From positions 1-64,000 of the forward strand of contig JADYZV010000070.1 in the NCBI GenBank assembly GCA_020852965.1: DNA of 64,000 nt, read 5' to 3'. The notes below the pieces were generated by a model. The model made no database searches, was not told the origin of the DNA, and saw only the letters and a program-made list of their open reading frames with translations. This DNA comes from Pirellulaceae bacterium. Lineage in GTDB: Bacteria > Planctomycetota > Planctomycetia > Pirellulales > Pirellulaceae. A program made the translations under genes and the position numbers. Shown here in pieces: positions 52,946-62,533 of this stretch (the first letter of the stretch is position 1; the number at the start of each line of letters is the position of its first letter).

Positions 52946-52978
52946 TCGGGGGTGAGAGGTAATCTGGTCAGCAATTGA

Positions 52979-53851
52979 TTAAAACCAAGGCTTGGTCAAT
53001 TCGGCGAGCCGTCCGAGCTGGCTGAGCAGTTGTTCTACGCTAGCCAGCGGGATCATGTTCGCTCCATCGCTGGGCGACTGGTCGGGTTGCGGGTGAGTTT
53101 CCAGGAACACGGAGTCTACGCCCGTTGCCACTGCGGCACGAGCCAGCGGCCAGACCATGTGGCGATTTCCCCCGGTGGCCCCTCCCAGGCCGCCGGGTTG
53201 CTGTACCGAGTGGGTCGCATCGAAGACGATCGGTGCGCCCCAGCTACGCATTTGTGGCAGTGCTTGCATGTCGTTGACTAGTCGTCCGTAGCCGAAAAAC
53301 GTGCCGCGTTCGCACAACAACACCCCAGCCGCTTGCGCGCTTTGTAGTTTCCCGAGCACGTACTGCATGTCGCTGGGGGCCATGAACTGCCCTTTTTTAA
53401 CATTTACCGGCTTGCCCGTGGCGGCAGCGGCCAACAAAAGGTCGGTTTGACGCGCCAGAAATGCGGGGATCTGCAGCAAATCGCAAACTTCGGCTACCGG
53501 ACGGGCTTGTTCTGGGAGGTGAATGTCGCTGGTGACTGGAACGCCTAACTGCGTCTTCACCTCTTCGAGCATCCGCAGGCCGGCTTCCATCCCCAGGCCG
53601 CGGAAGGCACCGGCACTGGTCCGATTGGCTTTGTCGAAAGAGGCTTTGAAAACGAATGACAGCCCCAACTGTGTGGTGACCTGCTGGCAGTGCTCGGCGA
53701 TGGTCATGGTCAACTCGCGAGTCTGCAACACGCACGGGCCAGCAATGATCAGCAGAGGGTTCTCCGGCAGACCGCAACGCACAGATCCGATCGCGACGGG
53801 CGTCACCGCGTGCCTCGGAGGCGCGCCACTTAAGTCGTCGAATTCGTTCAC
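52979..53851 (-). CDS. kdsA: 3-deoxy-8-phosphooctulonate synthase (Kdo-8-P synthase)
   Basis: 290 residues. It condenses phosphoenolpyruvate and arabinose 5-phosphate for the Kdo sugar of lipopolysaccharide. Landmarks are [59 protein letters not shown] and [12 protein letters not shown]. Cys in AGPCV marks the metal-dependent class; E. coli-type enzymes have Asn here. The start is a GTG. Cytoplasmic. It implies an LPS-type outer membrane in this planctomycete. Confidence 0.95.
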   Translation of the reverse strand: MNEFDDLSGAPPRHAVTPVAIGSVRCGLPENPLLIIAGPCVLQTRELTMTIAEHCQQVTTQLGLSFVFKASFDKANRTSAGAFRGLGMEAGLRMLEEVKTQLGVPVTSDIHLPEQARPVAEVCDLLQIPAFLARQTDLLLAAAATGKPVNVKKGQFMAPSDMQYVLGKLQSAQAAGVLLCERGTFFGYGRLVNDMQALPQMRSWGAPIVFDATHSVQQPGGLGGATGGNRHMVWPLARAAVATGVDSVFLETHPQPDQSPSDGANMIPLASVEQLLSQLGRLAELTKPWF

Positions 53852-53964
53852 AAGTCAAGCCTCAGGGTAAATAGGTTTCATGGGCATTTTGCTGGCAGCG
53901 CCGCCAATGCCCCCGGCTGTGCCTCTGTTTCTCTAGTGGTGAGTTTTCGGTGGAAAACAGCGAG

Positions 53965-54900
53965 CTAACTGGGTGGCACTAGTAGGGTCAATCGCTTGGG
54001 TAGCACTTCGACCACCAACGGTAATTCACCGCCGGGGTCGCCGTCGATCTGAAAGGGGACCACCTGTGGCTTCCCCTGCCGATCTAGGGGAGTGGCAATC
54101 TCTATACGCTGGCACAAACTGTGGGAAAAACCGCGCATGCGCTGGTGCGAGCCCCTCCACAGTCGCGCGAGGTATCCCAATCCTCGCAGCAGTCCCGATC
54201 GCTGAAACGTACACGCGTCGAGTAGCCCATCGGTCGGATCGGCTTGAGGACAGAACTCGAGCCCAGCAGCATAGCGTGGAACGTTAAATACAAACAGCCA
54301 GGCCGCACTAGTAGGGAGCGTTGCCTGCTGAGGTGCCCCACCTGTTTCTTGCCGCGCTAGCGAGATACTCAATTGTGGAAATTGGTAGCCAAGCATCGTA
54401 GTGAGAATCGGCCCCGCATACGACCAACGCGTAATATGGCCGGTGCGAACCGCGTGCATCCTGCGCACGACTTCGGCATCGAAGCCACAACTGAGCATCA
54501 CCAAGAATAGCTTGCCATTGGCGCGGCCGACATCTAACAAGTGCCGCCGGTAAGATCTCAAAATCGTACGCGATTGGCGCACATCCCCGGTGATTCCCAA
54601 GTGCTTGGCCAGTAGATTCTCTGTCCCCAGCGGGAATAACAACAACGGAACGTGGCTGGGGAGTAGATTAGCCAATGCCCCCGCGGTACCATCTCCACCA
54701 GCCGACACGACCGCGCGCAATTGTCCGAGGGCTTCGAGCCGCTGGGTGGAGCATTGCAACTCCTCCAAGCTGTAGTGAACGTCGCAGGCATGGCCGTCAG
54801 CGATCAGCGCTTCACGCAGTTCGGCCACTCGCCGTCCTCCCGACGCGGCTCCGCTCTTAGGATTGGCCGCGATCAGAACATGCGAATGCACGTGTTCCAT
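53965..54900 (-). CDS. YegS/diacylglycerol kinase-like lipid kinase
   Basis: 311 residues of the DAGK catalytic superfamily. IAANPKSGAASGGRRVAELR is the N-terminal signature, VVSAGGDGTAGALANLL the nucleotide-binding GGDGT motif, LLFPLGTENLLAKHLGI the substrate loop, and LFVFNVPRYAAGLEFCPQAD the C-terminal beta-domain signature. It phosphorylates a lipid (diacylglycerol, sphingoid base or phosphatidylglycerol); which one is not clear. The C-terminal part ends with FQIDGDPGGELPLVVEVLPK, as expected. Confidence 0.92.
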   Translation of the reverse strand: MEHVHSHVLIAANPKSGAASGGRRVAELREALIADGHACDVHYSLEELQCSTQRLEALGQLRAVVSAGGDGTAGALANLLPSHVPLLLFPLGTENLLAKHLGITGDVRQSRTILRSYRRHLLDVGRANGKLFLVMLSCGFDAEVVRRMHAVRTGHITRWSYAGPILTTMLGYQFPQLSISLARQETGGAPQQATLPTSAAWLFVFNVPRYAAGLEFCPQADPTDGLLDACTFQRSGLLRGLGYLARLWRGSHQRMRGFSHSLCQRIEIATPLDRQGKPQVVPFQIDGDPGGELPLVVEVLPKRLTLLVPPS

Positions 54901-54991
54901 GACATTTTGTCTAACTATTATCTGTCCTCATCAGTCGCAGAGCTACGGCGCACAGCTAGCCGATGAGATCTGCAGACGCGGGCAACCGCGA

Positions 54992-55258
54992 TCATCCAAC
55001 ATGGCGCCGGGCTACCGGCACTGGGCTCAAGCGCTGCGCTCGCCGCAGGGCGATCCAGCGACGACCGGCGACTAACAAGAGAACCACTGGCAGAGATATC
55101 AATACCCAATTAATCAGTGCATGCTCGGGTTGCAACCAGTAATGCCACGCGCTCTGAGCGGGGACTAGCTGGTGTGCATGCCCGGGATGCGCCTGAGCTA
55201 CCAACGAAATCGCAGCCACAACTGCCAATGGGAGTGCGTATCGACAAACCAATCGCAT
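54992..55258 (-). CDS. Small membrane protein with signal peptide
   Basis: 88 residues: an N-terminal hydrophobic segment (YALPLAVVAAISLVAQA, cleavage near AHPG), a His-containing stretch (HPGHAHQLVPAQSAWHYWLQ), a membrane segment (ALINWVLISLPVVLLLVAG) and a basic C-terminus (RRWIALRRAQRL). No family recognised. It starts 91 bases upstream of the lipid kinase gene, same strand. The coding character is moderate, so it is less certain than its neighbours. Confidence 0.6.
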   Translation of the reverse strand: MRLVCRYALPLAVVAAISLVAQAHPGHAHQLVPAQSAWHYWLQPEHALINWVLISLPVVLLLVAGRRWIALRRAQRLSPVPVARRHVG

Positions 55259-55331
55259 GAGAAATCTCGTTCGTGAGAGGAACCAAAAGTGTCCAAAGTT
55301 GCTCGCGCAGCTCTTATTTTACCCATTTTCG

Positions 55332-55381
55332 GTAGCGCGTTGGTCTCCAACGTGATTCACGGTGGGGGACCACCGTGCTAC
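55332..55381. repeat. Two-hairpin palindrome overlapping the dehydratase stop codon
   Basis: GTAGCGCGTTGGTCTCCAAC, then GTGATTCACGGTGGGGGACC, then ACCGTGCTAC. Inner hairpins GTTGG-TCT-CCAAC and CGGTGG-GGG-ACCACCG. The stop codon of the FabZ-like gene (55378-55380, minus strand) lies inside it. Close copy at 62117-62165. Confidence 0.88.
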
Positions 55382-55917
55382 TTTGTTGATTCTCCTCCGG
55401 CCGATTTGGCCAGTTGCGAACTCAACAGTTCGACGGGGATGGGAATTCCCTTGAGAATGCCTTCGACCGCTAGTGAATTCCGCACGAATCCTTGGAATTT
55501 GGTAACGACAATGCGGCCGCGACGAAGTTTAGTCATTTCGCACATCAGGACCAAACGATCGCCCGGGATGACCGGATCTCGGAAGCGGACATCTTCCAGC
55601 CCGCCAAAACCGACCATGTCAGCACCCAGCAGGTCGTATTTTTGCGAGAAGTAGCTGCACATTTGTGCGGCAGCTTCGAGCATCATCACACCCGGCATGA
55701 GTGGCATATTGGGCATATGTCCGCGCACCCAAAACTCGTCCGACGAGACATCTTTATAGCCCACACAAACGTGGCGCTCTAAGTCTTCGTAGACGATGGC
55801 AGTCAACTGCTCCATCTCAAAGCGTTGCGGATTGTACTTGCGGATTTCCGCCGCATCCGCAATCACGTTTTGGTAGTCCAACGTGGCGGGATCGAGGATC
55901 AGTTCGCGTGCTGCCAC
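55378..55917 (-). CDS. FabZ-like 3-hydroxyacyl-ACP dehydratase
   Basis: 179 residues of the hot-dog-fold FabZ/FabA group. The conserved helix motif is HMPNMPLMPGVMMLEAAAQ, with the active-site His of FabZ in VRGHMPNMP. Other parts: CVGYKDVSSDEFWVRGH, FGGLEDVRFRDPVIPGDRL, RIVVTKFQGFVRNSLAVEG. It would dehydrate hydroxyacyl-ACP or a lipid-linked analogue in fatty acid or LPS synthesis. The start is a GTG (55917) with AAGGGAG upstream. A tiny basic gene (55959-56063) ends 41 bases before this start. The stop codon lies in a REP-like palindrome. Confidence 0.87.
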   Translation of the reverse strand: MAARELILDPATLDYQNVIADAAEIRKYNPQRFEMEQLTAIVYEDLERHVCVGYKDVSSDEFWVRGHMPNMPLMPGVMMLEAAAQMCSYFSQKYDLLGADMVGFGGLEDVRFRDPVIPGDRLVLMCEMTKLRRGRIVVTKFQGFVRNSLAVEGILKGIPIPVELLSSQLAKSAGGESTK

Positions 55918-55958
55918 GGCGGCCAGACTCCCTTGGTTAAATCCAGTTCATCAGACAT

Positions 55959-56063
55959 TTAGACGCGTGTCTTGACCTTGCGACGTCTGGCCTTGCGCGC
56001 CTTCGAGTTAGCGGGGCGAGCACCATGATTGGCTTTCTTGAGCCGGCGATGTGGTTTGGTCAT
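55959..56063 (-). CDS. 34-residue basic protein resembling ribosomal protein bL37
   Basis: Reading ATG at 56063 on the minus strand gives a 34-residue, strongly basic peptide: MTKPHRRLKKANHGARPANS, then KARKARRRKVKTRV. The KKANHGARPAN core matches the KANHGKRPN signature of the small actinobacterial ribosomal protein bL37. About half the residues are Lys or Arg. The TAA stop is followed directly by an out-of-frame ATG, and the FabZ-like gene starts 41 bases on, so the two are probably one transcript. No strong Shine-Dalgarno is visible (GAAGAAATAAAAGCA upstream). A ribosomal role is an inference from motif and charge only. Confidence 0.75.
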   Translation of the reverse strand: MTKPHRRLKKANHGARPANSKARKARRRKVKTRV

Positions 56064-56432
56064 TGCTTTTATTTCTTCAGAATGGGCGAAATCGGAAATC
56101 ACCGCTCATGCAAGCGGTTTGAGTTCTAGCTTCTGTGCTATTGTAAGCAGCCAGGCATAAGTTTCCAGTCATATTAAGCATCGGTGGCTAACGCCAAGAG
56201 GGCTAACGATGTGAAGAAACTTAGGCGCGGGTGCTTACAGCTTGGAAGGACCGAGCTGCGACGAAAGCTTCAATTTGAATACCTTCGGCATCTTATGTGG
56301 GCTCACTAGAATATCACCAAGCCCGCGTAGAGAAAAGGGAGCTTGTACCGCGAAACCAGTGTTCGATTGTCAATAAACAACCCAAGTGGGTGGGGCTAGA
56401 TGCCAGGAACGGAACAGTATGAACGGAACAGT
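56064..56432. other. Divergent intergenic region
   Basis: 369 bases between the bL37-like gene (minus) and the C39-like gene (plus). The only structure seen is a 14-base direct duplication GGAACAGTATGAAC just before the ATG at 56433. No convincing promoter or other repeat was assigned. Confidence 0.5.
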
Positions 56433-57278
56433 ATGAACGATATTTGGATTGCAGTGGGCGTGATGAGTTCCGTTTCGATGCTGAGCGGACTGTTGGCCTT
56501 CTGGCTACACCCAAGGGGTCGCCAAGGGTTGATGTTGTGCATGGCCGTATCGATTTTGGGGATGTTCTATTTCCAACTGTACGCCTCGGGGCAACTATTC
56601 TGGGCGCGACTGCTGCCCGTCTCGGCCGCCATCATCTATAGCAATTTGACTGCCCCGTTGGCGGCACTGGCTGCCGGATGGGCCGCGCATATGCCCAACA
56701 CACCCGTTTGGCGTCGGACGTTGATGGTGATTTTATTAGGGGGAGGCAGTTTGGCTGCAATACTCTGGCCTCTGCTGTCGATCACCTTGCGCCCAGCTCC
56801 GGCAGGGGGAGACGACTGGGCGCAGGGAGTGGCGCGGCAAACTTCCTGGGCAACGTGCAGTCCCGCCGCTGCCGCGACGTTGTTGCGAGCTGGCGGGATC
56901 GACGTTAGCGAATCCCAAATGATTCCACTCTGCCTGACAGATGGCAGTGGCACACCAACGCTAGGGCTCTACCGAGGAGTAAAGCTGGTTGCCGAGCAGC
57001 AGGGACGCCACGTGGAGATAATCGACGCCACCTTGGATGAACTAATGGCAGAGGACAATTGGCCCGCGTTGCTGGCGGTCAAGCTACCGCTAGGGACCGA
57101 GGACAGACGCTATGCCGATCAATGGGGCTGGATGCCTGGAATGGGACATTCGGTCGTGGTCTTGGGCTCTGCCGAACAGGATCAGCTTTGGGTCGGCGAT
57201 CCCGCTGTGGGCTTAGAACGCTGGAGCCGCCGTGATTTGGAAATCCTGTGGCATGGCGATGGCCTGCGTGTTCGCTAA
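56433..57278 (+). CDS. Membrane-bound C39-like cysteine peptidase
   Basis: 281 residues. About four membrane segments (IWIAVGVMSSVSMLSGLLAF, LMLCMAVSILGMFYFQLYA, LLPVSAAIIYSNLTAPLAAL, MVILLGGGSLAAILWPLL) precede a C39-type domain (about 125-281): Cys in ARQTSWATCSPAAAATLLRA, His in GMGHSVVVLG, Asp in VGDPAVGLERW. The catalytic triad pattern is kept. In peptide exporters C39 domains cut double-Gly leaders; here no ABC transporter or leader peptide is next to it. The ATG at 56433 is chosen over 56400 because of the duplicated sequence upstream. Confidence 0.8.
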   Translation: MNDIWIAVGVMSSVSMLSGLLAFWLHPRGRQGLMLCMAVSILGMFYFQLYASGQLFWARLLPVSAAIIYSNLTAPLAALAAGWAAHMPNTPVWRRTLMVILLGGGSLAAILWPLLSITLRPAPAGGDDWAQGVARQTSWATCSPAAAATLLRAGGIDVSESQMIPLCLTDGSGTPTLGLYRGVKLVAEQQGRHVEIIDATLDELMAEDNWPALLAVKLPLGTEDRRYADQWGWMPGMGHSVVVLGSAEQDQLWVGDPAVGLERWSRRDLEILWHGDGLRVR

Positions 57279-57280
57279 GC

Positions 57281-57312
57281 GTAGCTGCCGTCGCCAGGCG
57301 CGGTAGCTAACG
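57281..57312. repeat. Palindromic repeat, inverse of the CGTCTGGCGACGGTAGCTAC family
   Basis: GTAGCTGCCGTCGCCAGGCG followed by CGGTAGCTAACGG, starting two bases after the C39-like gene stop. It may act as its terminator. The rest of the 57313-57415 gap is plain leader. Confidence 0.65.
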
Positions 57313-57415
57313 GCAATGCTTGGCGAGGGGTACTGCGGGAGTATAATAGATTTATTGAGCGACCTCACTCGTTCCCCGCCTACCTCACCCATCTCGCCGC
57401 CCAAGCTGGAATGCC

Positions 57416-60400
57416 ATGCCCCGATTAATAATAGGACTCAGTTCGTGGCTCGCTGGCCTTAGTCTAGTAATCTTGTTGTCGTCCTATCTGCGGGCCGCCC
57501 CCCCGGTCGACTACGTGAACGACGTGCAACCGATTTTGGCCGAACACTGTTCGCACTGCCATGGTGCGGACCCCGATTCGCGGCAGAGTGGTTTGCGGTT
57601 GGATGTCCAGGAAGATGCCCTGCGTGGCGGCGATTCGGGCGAGCCAGCCATTGTCCCAGGCGATCCAAGCGCGGGCGAGCTTTTGGCAAGAATCCTTAGC
57701 GATGACGCTGACGAAATAATGCCACCGACCGATCAGCACAATCCGCTTACGCCCCAGCAGATCGAACTGCTCAAGCAATGGATCGCACAGGGGGCCAACT
57801 ACGCCTCGCACTGGGCGTTTGTCCCACCACAAAAGATCCAGCTCGACTTCAGCGATAACCATCCGGGCGCCGGCCTGCTGCCGATCGATGCGCTGGTAAG
57901 TGCCAAACTAGCTAGCGCGGGCATGCAGCCTGCGCCACCTGCGGAGCCGCATGTGTTGTGTCGTCGGATCCACCTTGATTTGATCGGTCTGCCGCCGACG
58001 CTGGACGAGCTCGCTGCGTTCGAGCACGATGGTGTTGAAGCGACCGTCAAGAAACTTTTGGCCAGCCCGCGCTATGGTGAAAAGTGGGGCCGACATTGGC
58101 TCGACGCAGCCCGCTACTCCGACACCAACGGATATGAAAAGGATCTGCGACGCGATCAGTGGATCTGGCGCGACTGGGTAATCGCGGCCCTCAATCGCGA
58201 TATGCCCTACGATCAATTCATCCGCGAACAAATTGCCGGCGACCTGATGCCGGACGCTACGCAGGACCAGATCATCGCGACCGGCTTTCTGCGCAATAGC
58301 ATGCTCAACGAAGAGGGAGCCATTGTTCCCGAGCAATTCCGCATGTTCGAGATGTTTGATCGCATCGATTGCATTGGCAAATCGGTAATGGGTCTGACCG
58401 TGCAGTGTGCGCAGTGCCACAGCCACAAATTTGACCCCGTCAGCCATGAAGAGTACTACGGCATATTTGCCTTTTTGAACGATACCTACGAAGCCCAATC
58501 TTGGGTCTACAATCCAGAGCAGCAACATCAGCTCGAAGAAGTTCACGCCGCGCTGGCGGCCATCGATCGACGTGTCCGCCAAGCCCACCCTGACTGGCAG
58601 AGCGAGTTGGAAGATTTTACAGAGCAACTGGCCGCTCAGCAGAGCGAGTGGCAGCCGCTACAGTTTCATCAGCTCGAAACGCAGAGCGGTTTGAATCACC
58701 CAGTGCAAGCCTCCGATCGATCGATCCAGATGTTGGGACACGTTAGCGCAGACGTGTTCTTCGTGGCAACGGGCGCTTGGCAGGGTGTAACCGGCTTGCG
58801 TCTGGAAGCGCTACCTCATCGCGATTTTCCTTTCAACGGACCAGGCCGCAGCAGCGTCGGTGGCTGGGATGTGCTCGAATGGGAAGTAATGCTCAAACGC
58901 CCTGGCCAAGCCGAGTGGGAGAAGCAGGCGCTGGTCAATGCCACGGCTGATTATTCGCAGCCCGAACAAAAGCTGGAGGATGGAAAGAAATCCTTCGGCC
59001 CAGTCGCCTACTTGATCGATGGCAAGGACGAGAACGCTTGGAAGGCCGACCGTGGTATGGGACGACGCAATCAAGCCTCGGTGGCGGTGGTGCAGTTCGA
59101 CAAGCCACTCGACTGCCCAGCGGAGACGGAAATGAAAGTCGTGCTGCGGATGAAAGAGATGCTCGGTAGCTGTCGAATCAGCACGACGACCGCGCCCAAT
59201 CCTACGGCCACGCCCATGGGGGTTTCCGTCGATTACGCGGCGGTGTTGGCCGCGCTGACGCCTGCCGCCGAGCGTAGCGAAGAGCAGCAGAGCACACTCT
59301 TTGCAGCTTGGAGAAAGTCGCTTCCCGAGCTTCAAGCGCTCAATGACGAGAGCGAAACGGTCTGGCAGCGCTATCCACAGGCGATGACTTCCGTCCTTCA
59401 CCTAGCCAAGCGTTCCGAGCAGCAGCATCGCCCGACCCATATGCTGTTGCGTGGCGAGTGGGATCAGCCACAAGAAGCCACGGTCGAGCCGCATGTCCCC
59501 AGAGCCTTTCATCCGCTCGATCCCACCTTGGGCAATGGCCGCCTAGCCTTTGCTCATTGGCTGGTCGACCAGCGTTCACCACTGGCCGCGCGCGTAGCCG
59601 TCAATCGCGTCTGGCAGGTGATGTTTGGCGATGGGCTTGTCGAGACGAGCGACGACTTCGGCACGCGCGCACCGGTTCCCGAACAACGCGAGTTGCTCGA
59701 TTGGTTGGCGGTCGATTTTATGGAGCATGGCTGGAGTCAAAAGTATTTGATCGAGCAGATCGCGCTCAGTCGCACTTACCAACAACAGAGCCAAGTGGCA
59801 TCCGAGCTGCGAGAACAAGACCCCAATAACCGCTTGTTGGCCCGTGGGCCGCGATTTCGCGCCGATGCTGAAGTCATTCGCGATATTGCGTTGTCGGTGT
59901 CGGGCTTGATCTCACATCGCTTGGGCGGGCCAGGGGTGATTCCACCCGTCCCTCAGAATGTGCTTGACTACAACTACGTCTATCCCGAATACTGGAAGCC
60001 TGCCACCGGCCCCGAACGATATCGACGCGCGGTTTACATCTTTCGCAAGCGTTCCATGCCAGATCCTGTTATGTCCAGCATGGATGCACCCAATGGAGAT
60101 CAGTCTTGTGCGCGAAGGGTCCTCTCGAACACCCCGCTGGCCGCACTAGCGGGGTTGAACGAAGCGGTGTTTGTCGAAGCGGCTCAAGCACTCGCCTTGC
60201 GCATCCTGCGCGAAGAGGACGGCGACGATGCGGCGCGCGCTCGGCTGGGGTTCGAACTGTGTACGTCGCGAGAACCCACAGAGGCCGAGACGACCGAGGT
60301 GCTCAAGCTGCTCACCAGTCAGCGAGAGCGAGTCGCCGAGGGGTGGCTCAACCCGCGCGAGATCGCCACAGGGGATCCGGCCAAGTTGCCCGAACTACCC

Positions 60401-60487
60401 GAGGGCTGTACGCCCCAAGACGCCGCCGTGTGGACACTGGTCGCGCGCGTACTGCTGAATTTGGACGAAACGATTAGTAAGAATTAG
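57416..60487 (+). CDS. PSCyt1-DUF1549-DUF1553 cytochrome-like protein
   Basis: 1023 residues. Signal peptide (LIIGLSSWLAGLSLVILLSS), then the planctomycete cytochrome C domain (about 30-125) with heme motif HCSHCHG. DUF1549 follows (about 145-360; LHLIGLPPTL-type segment, HWLDAARYSDTNGYEKDLRR, second heme-type motif VQCAQCHSHKFDPVSHEEYY). A long insert holding a beta-rich module comes next (FVATGAWQGVTGLRLEALPH), then DUF1553 (about 690-1015; VAVNRVWQVMFGDGLVETSD, PLAALAGLNEAVFVEAAQAL, WTLVARVLLNLDETI). It pairs with the DUF1501 gene 69 bases downstream, the usual planctomycete couple. Periplasmic; biochemical role unknown. Confidence 0.93.
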   Translation: MPRLIIGLSSWLAGLSLVILLSSYLRAAPPVDYVNDVQPILAEHCSHCHGADPDSRQSGLRLDVQEDALRGGDSGEPAIVPGDPSAGELLARILSDDADEIMPPTDQHNPLTPQQIELLKQWIAQGANYASHWAFVPPQKIQLDFSDNHPGAGLLPIDALVSAKLASAGMQPAPPAEPHVLCRRIHLDLIGLPPTLDELAAFEHDGVEATVKKLLASPRYGEKWGRHWLDAARYSDTNGYEKDLRRDQWIWRDWVIAALNRDMPYDQFIREQIAGDLMPDATQDQIIATGFLRNSMLNEEGAIVPEQFRMFEMFDRIDCIGKSVMGLTVQCAQCHSHKFDPVSHEEYYGIFAFLNDTYEAQSWVYNPEQQHQLEEVHAALAAIDRRVRQAHPDWQSELEDFTEQLAAQQSEWQPLQFHQLETQSGLNHPVQASDRSIQMLGHVSADVFFVATGAWQGVTGLRLEALPHRDFPFNGPGRSSVGGWDVLEWEVMLKRPGQAEWEKQALVNATADYSQPEQKLEDGKKSFGPVAYLIDGKDENAWKADRGMGRRNQASVAVVQFDKPLDCPAETEMKVVLRMKEMLGSCRISTTTAPNPTATPMGVSVDYAAVLAALTPAAERSEEQQSTLFAAWRKSLPELQALNDESETVWQRYPQAMTSVLHLAKRSEQQHRPTHMLLRGEWDQPQEATVEPHVPRAFHPLDPTLGNGRLAFAHWLVDQRSPLAARVAVNRVWQVMFGDGLVETSDDFGTRAPVPEQRELLDWLAVDFMEHGWSQKYLIEQIALSRTYQQQSQVASELREQDPNNRLLARGPRFRADAEVIRDIALSVSGLISHRLGGPGVIPPVPQNVLDYNYVYPEYWKPATGPERYRRAVYIFRKRSMPDPVMSSMDAPNGDQSCARRVLSNTPLAALAGLNEAVFVEAAQALALRILREEDGDDAARARLGFELCTSREPTEAETTEVLKLLTSQRERVAEGWLNPREIATGDPAKLPELPEGCTPQDAAVWTLVARVLLNLDETISKN

Positions 60488-60556
60488 AGACGATTGGCCC
60501 GGCGGAGCGGTCAGCGACTATCAAATCGGTGAACGGTTACAGTAAAGGTTCGAACG

Positions 60557-61999
60557 ATGAGTTTCTCGCTTACACAGCCTCTTTCCGCAGCCGGCGTTGC
60601 CACTCACCTGCGTCGGCGATGGTTCTTTCGCGATTGCGGCATGGGGTTGGCGGGGATGGCGGCCGGCGCGCTGCTTGCCGGCGAGGCTAGCGCCGCTACG
60701 CCCAACTCGCGCCGCGCTCTGGCACCACGCGAACCGCACTTCGCCCCCAAGGCCAAACGGGTGATCTACATGTTTCAAGCCGGTGCTCCGAGCCAGCTAG
60801 AACTGTTCGATCCCAAGCCGGAATTGGCCAGTCGCAATGGGCAATTGCCACCGGCTGGATTGTTGGATGGCTACCGCGCCGCCTTTATCAATCCGAACTC
60901 AGGATTGCTTGGCCCGAAGTTCCCGTTCGTCAAACATGGTCAGTGCGGCATGGAGCTCAGCGATCGATTACCACATCTCGGTTCAATCGCCGATGACATC
61001 TGTTTGATACGCAGCATGCACACCGATGCGGTCAATCATGCTCCTGCACAGATCTTGATGAATACCGGTTCGCAACAGTTCGGTCGTCCCAGCTTCGGTG
61101 CGTGGACGCTATACGGTCTGGGAAGCGAATCGGAGAATCTACCCGGTTTTGTGGTGCTGACCAGTGCCAAGGGGACTAGCGGCGGAGCGAGCAACTATGG
61201 TTCTGGCTTTCTGCCAACGACCTATGGTGGCATTCCGTTTCGTAGCGCCGGCGACCCCATGCTCTACTTATCCAACCCGCCCGGCATCGACGTGCAGGCG
61301 CAGCGCGATGCGCTCGATGCGCTCGGTCAACTCAACGCGTTAGCCTCTGAGCGAATAGGCGATCCGGCGATCGACGCCCGTATCGATGCCTACGAGATGG
61401 CCTATCGGCTACAGACGAGCGCGCCGGAACTAATGGACCTTTCGAGCGAACCGGTCGAGGTCTTGGAAATGTATGGTATTAAAGATGTCCATGAATCCAG
61501 CTATGCGCGGAACTGTCTGTTGGCGCGACGCTTGGCTGAGCGTGGGGTCCGCTTCGTACAATTGTTCCACGAGGTTTGGGATCAACACGGAGATCTTACC
61601 GGTGGTGTCACGCGCAATGCGGCTGCCACCGATCAAGCAAGCGCAGCGCTGGTGAAAGACCTCAAGCAGCGTGGGCTGCTGGACGATACCCTAGTGGTCT
61701 GGGGGGGTGAATTTGGACGAACGCCGATGGTCCAAGGTGGCACCGATGGCCGAGATCACCACAACCGTTGCTACAGTGTGTGGCTGGCCGGCGGCGGTAT
61801 CAAACGCGGGCACGTGCATGGAGAGACCGACGAACTCGGTTTCAATGTCGTTTCCGATGGCGTGCATGTGCATGATTTGAATGCCACGCTGCTACACCTA
61901 CTCGGCTTCGATCACACCCGATTGACCTTCCGATCCCAAGGCCGAGACTATCGCTTGACCGATGTACACGGCGAATTGGTTAAGCCGATTTTGGCCTGA
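60557..61999 (+). CDS. DUF1501 protein with twin-arginine-like signal
   Basis: 480 residues. N-terminal [20 protein letters not shown] resembles a Tat signal. DUF1501 landmarks are [79 protein letters not shown] and [15 protein letters not shown]. It starts 69 bases after the PSCyt1-DUF1549-DUF1553 gene with AAAGG upstream, in the same orientation. The gap holds GGCGGAGCGGTCAGCG, also seen near 31978. The gene pair parallels the DUF1549/DUF1501 pair at 16979-20011, but here no sigma factor follows. Confidence 0.92.
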   Translation: MSFSLTQPLSAAGVATHLRRRWFFRDCGMGLAGMAAGALLAGEASAATPNSRRALAPREPHFAPKAKRVIYMFQAGAPSQLELFDPKPELASRNGQLPPAGLLDGYRAAFINPNSGLLGPKFPFVKHGQCGMELSDRLPHLGSIADDICLIRSMHTDAVNHAPAQILMNTGSQQFGRPSFGAWTLYGLGSESENLPGFVVLTSAKGTSGGASNYGSGFLPTTYGGIPFRSAGDPMLYLSNPPGIDVQAQRDALDALGQLNALASERIGDPAIDARIDAYEMAYRLQTSAPELMDLSSEPVEVLEMYGIKDVHESSYARNCLLARRLAERGVRFVQLFHEVWDQHGDLTGGVTRNAAATDQASAALVKDLKQRGLLDDTLVVWGGEFGRTPMVQGGTDGRDHHNRCYSVWLAGGGIKRGHVHGETDELGFNVVSDGVHVHDLNATLLHLLGFDHTRLTFRSQGRDYRLTDVHGELVKPILA

Positions 62000-62116
62000 G
62001 TCCGCTCGGTAAGGTTTTGGCCTGAGTCCGCTTGGCTACAAGCAGGCTATGGAGCGCAGACCGCCGTCGCACATTTCCCTGATACCCAATGATGGGCATC
62101 AGGGAAACGCTTGAAC

Positions 62117-62165
62117 GTAGCACGTTGGTCTCCAACGTGATTCTCGGTGGGGGACCACCGAGCTA
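62117..62165. repeat. Two-hairpin palindrome near the DUF3467 stop codon
   Basis: GTAGCACGTTGGTCTCCAAC, then GTGATTCTCGGTGGGGGACC, then ACCGAGCTAG. It is nearly identical to 55332-55381 and again lies within six bases of a minus-strand stop codon (62171-62173). Confidence 0.9.
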
Positions 62166-62170
62166 GTTGG

Positions 62171-62533
62171 CTACTGTTGAACCTTCAATCGCTTTTGAAT
62201 GTCGGTTTCGAGGTTGCCGAAAACGGCTTCATGGCGTTGAACGGACATTTGCAGTGCGGCCAACAGGCGTTTGGCGGTGTAGAAATTCATGATGACGCGT
62301 TGGGTCACATGAATCGGGTCCTTGGGTACGCCCACAGGTTGTGGATTGAGACCAAAGTCGACAATGAGCTCTTCGGGGGAGCCGGTCACGCGGCAGAAGT
62401 TGGCGTAGTTGGCCATTGCCTTTTCATCATTGACTTGGACCTGAACCGGCTGTGCAGCTTGCTGCTGGCGGCTCGAGTCGGTGACTGCCGGTGCTTCGTG
62501 TTCTTCCATCGTACTCTCTTCTGTTTTGGCCAT
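62171..62533 (-). CDS. DUF3467 family protein
   Basis: 120 residues. After a polar N-terminal region, the DUF3467 domain covers about 35-115: NDEKAMANYANFCRVTGSPE, ELIVDFGLNPQPVGVPKDPI, VTQRVIMNFYTAKRLLAALQ. The family is small and cytoplasmic, with unknown function. GAGGAG lies before the ATG at 62533, which is preferred to the earlier start at 62596. The M50-HlyD gene ends 110 bases upstream on the same strand. Confidence 0.88.
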   Translation of the reverse strand: MAKTEESTMEEHEAPAVTDSSRQQQAAQPVQVQVNDEKAMANYANFCRVTGSPEELIVDFGLNPQPVGVPKDPIHVTQRVIMNFYTAKRLLAALQMSVQRHEAVFGNLETDIQKRLKVQQ

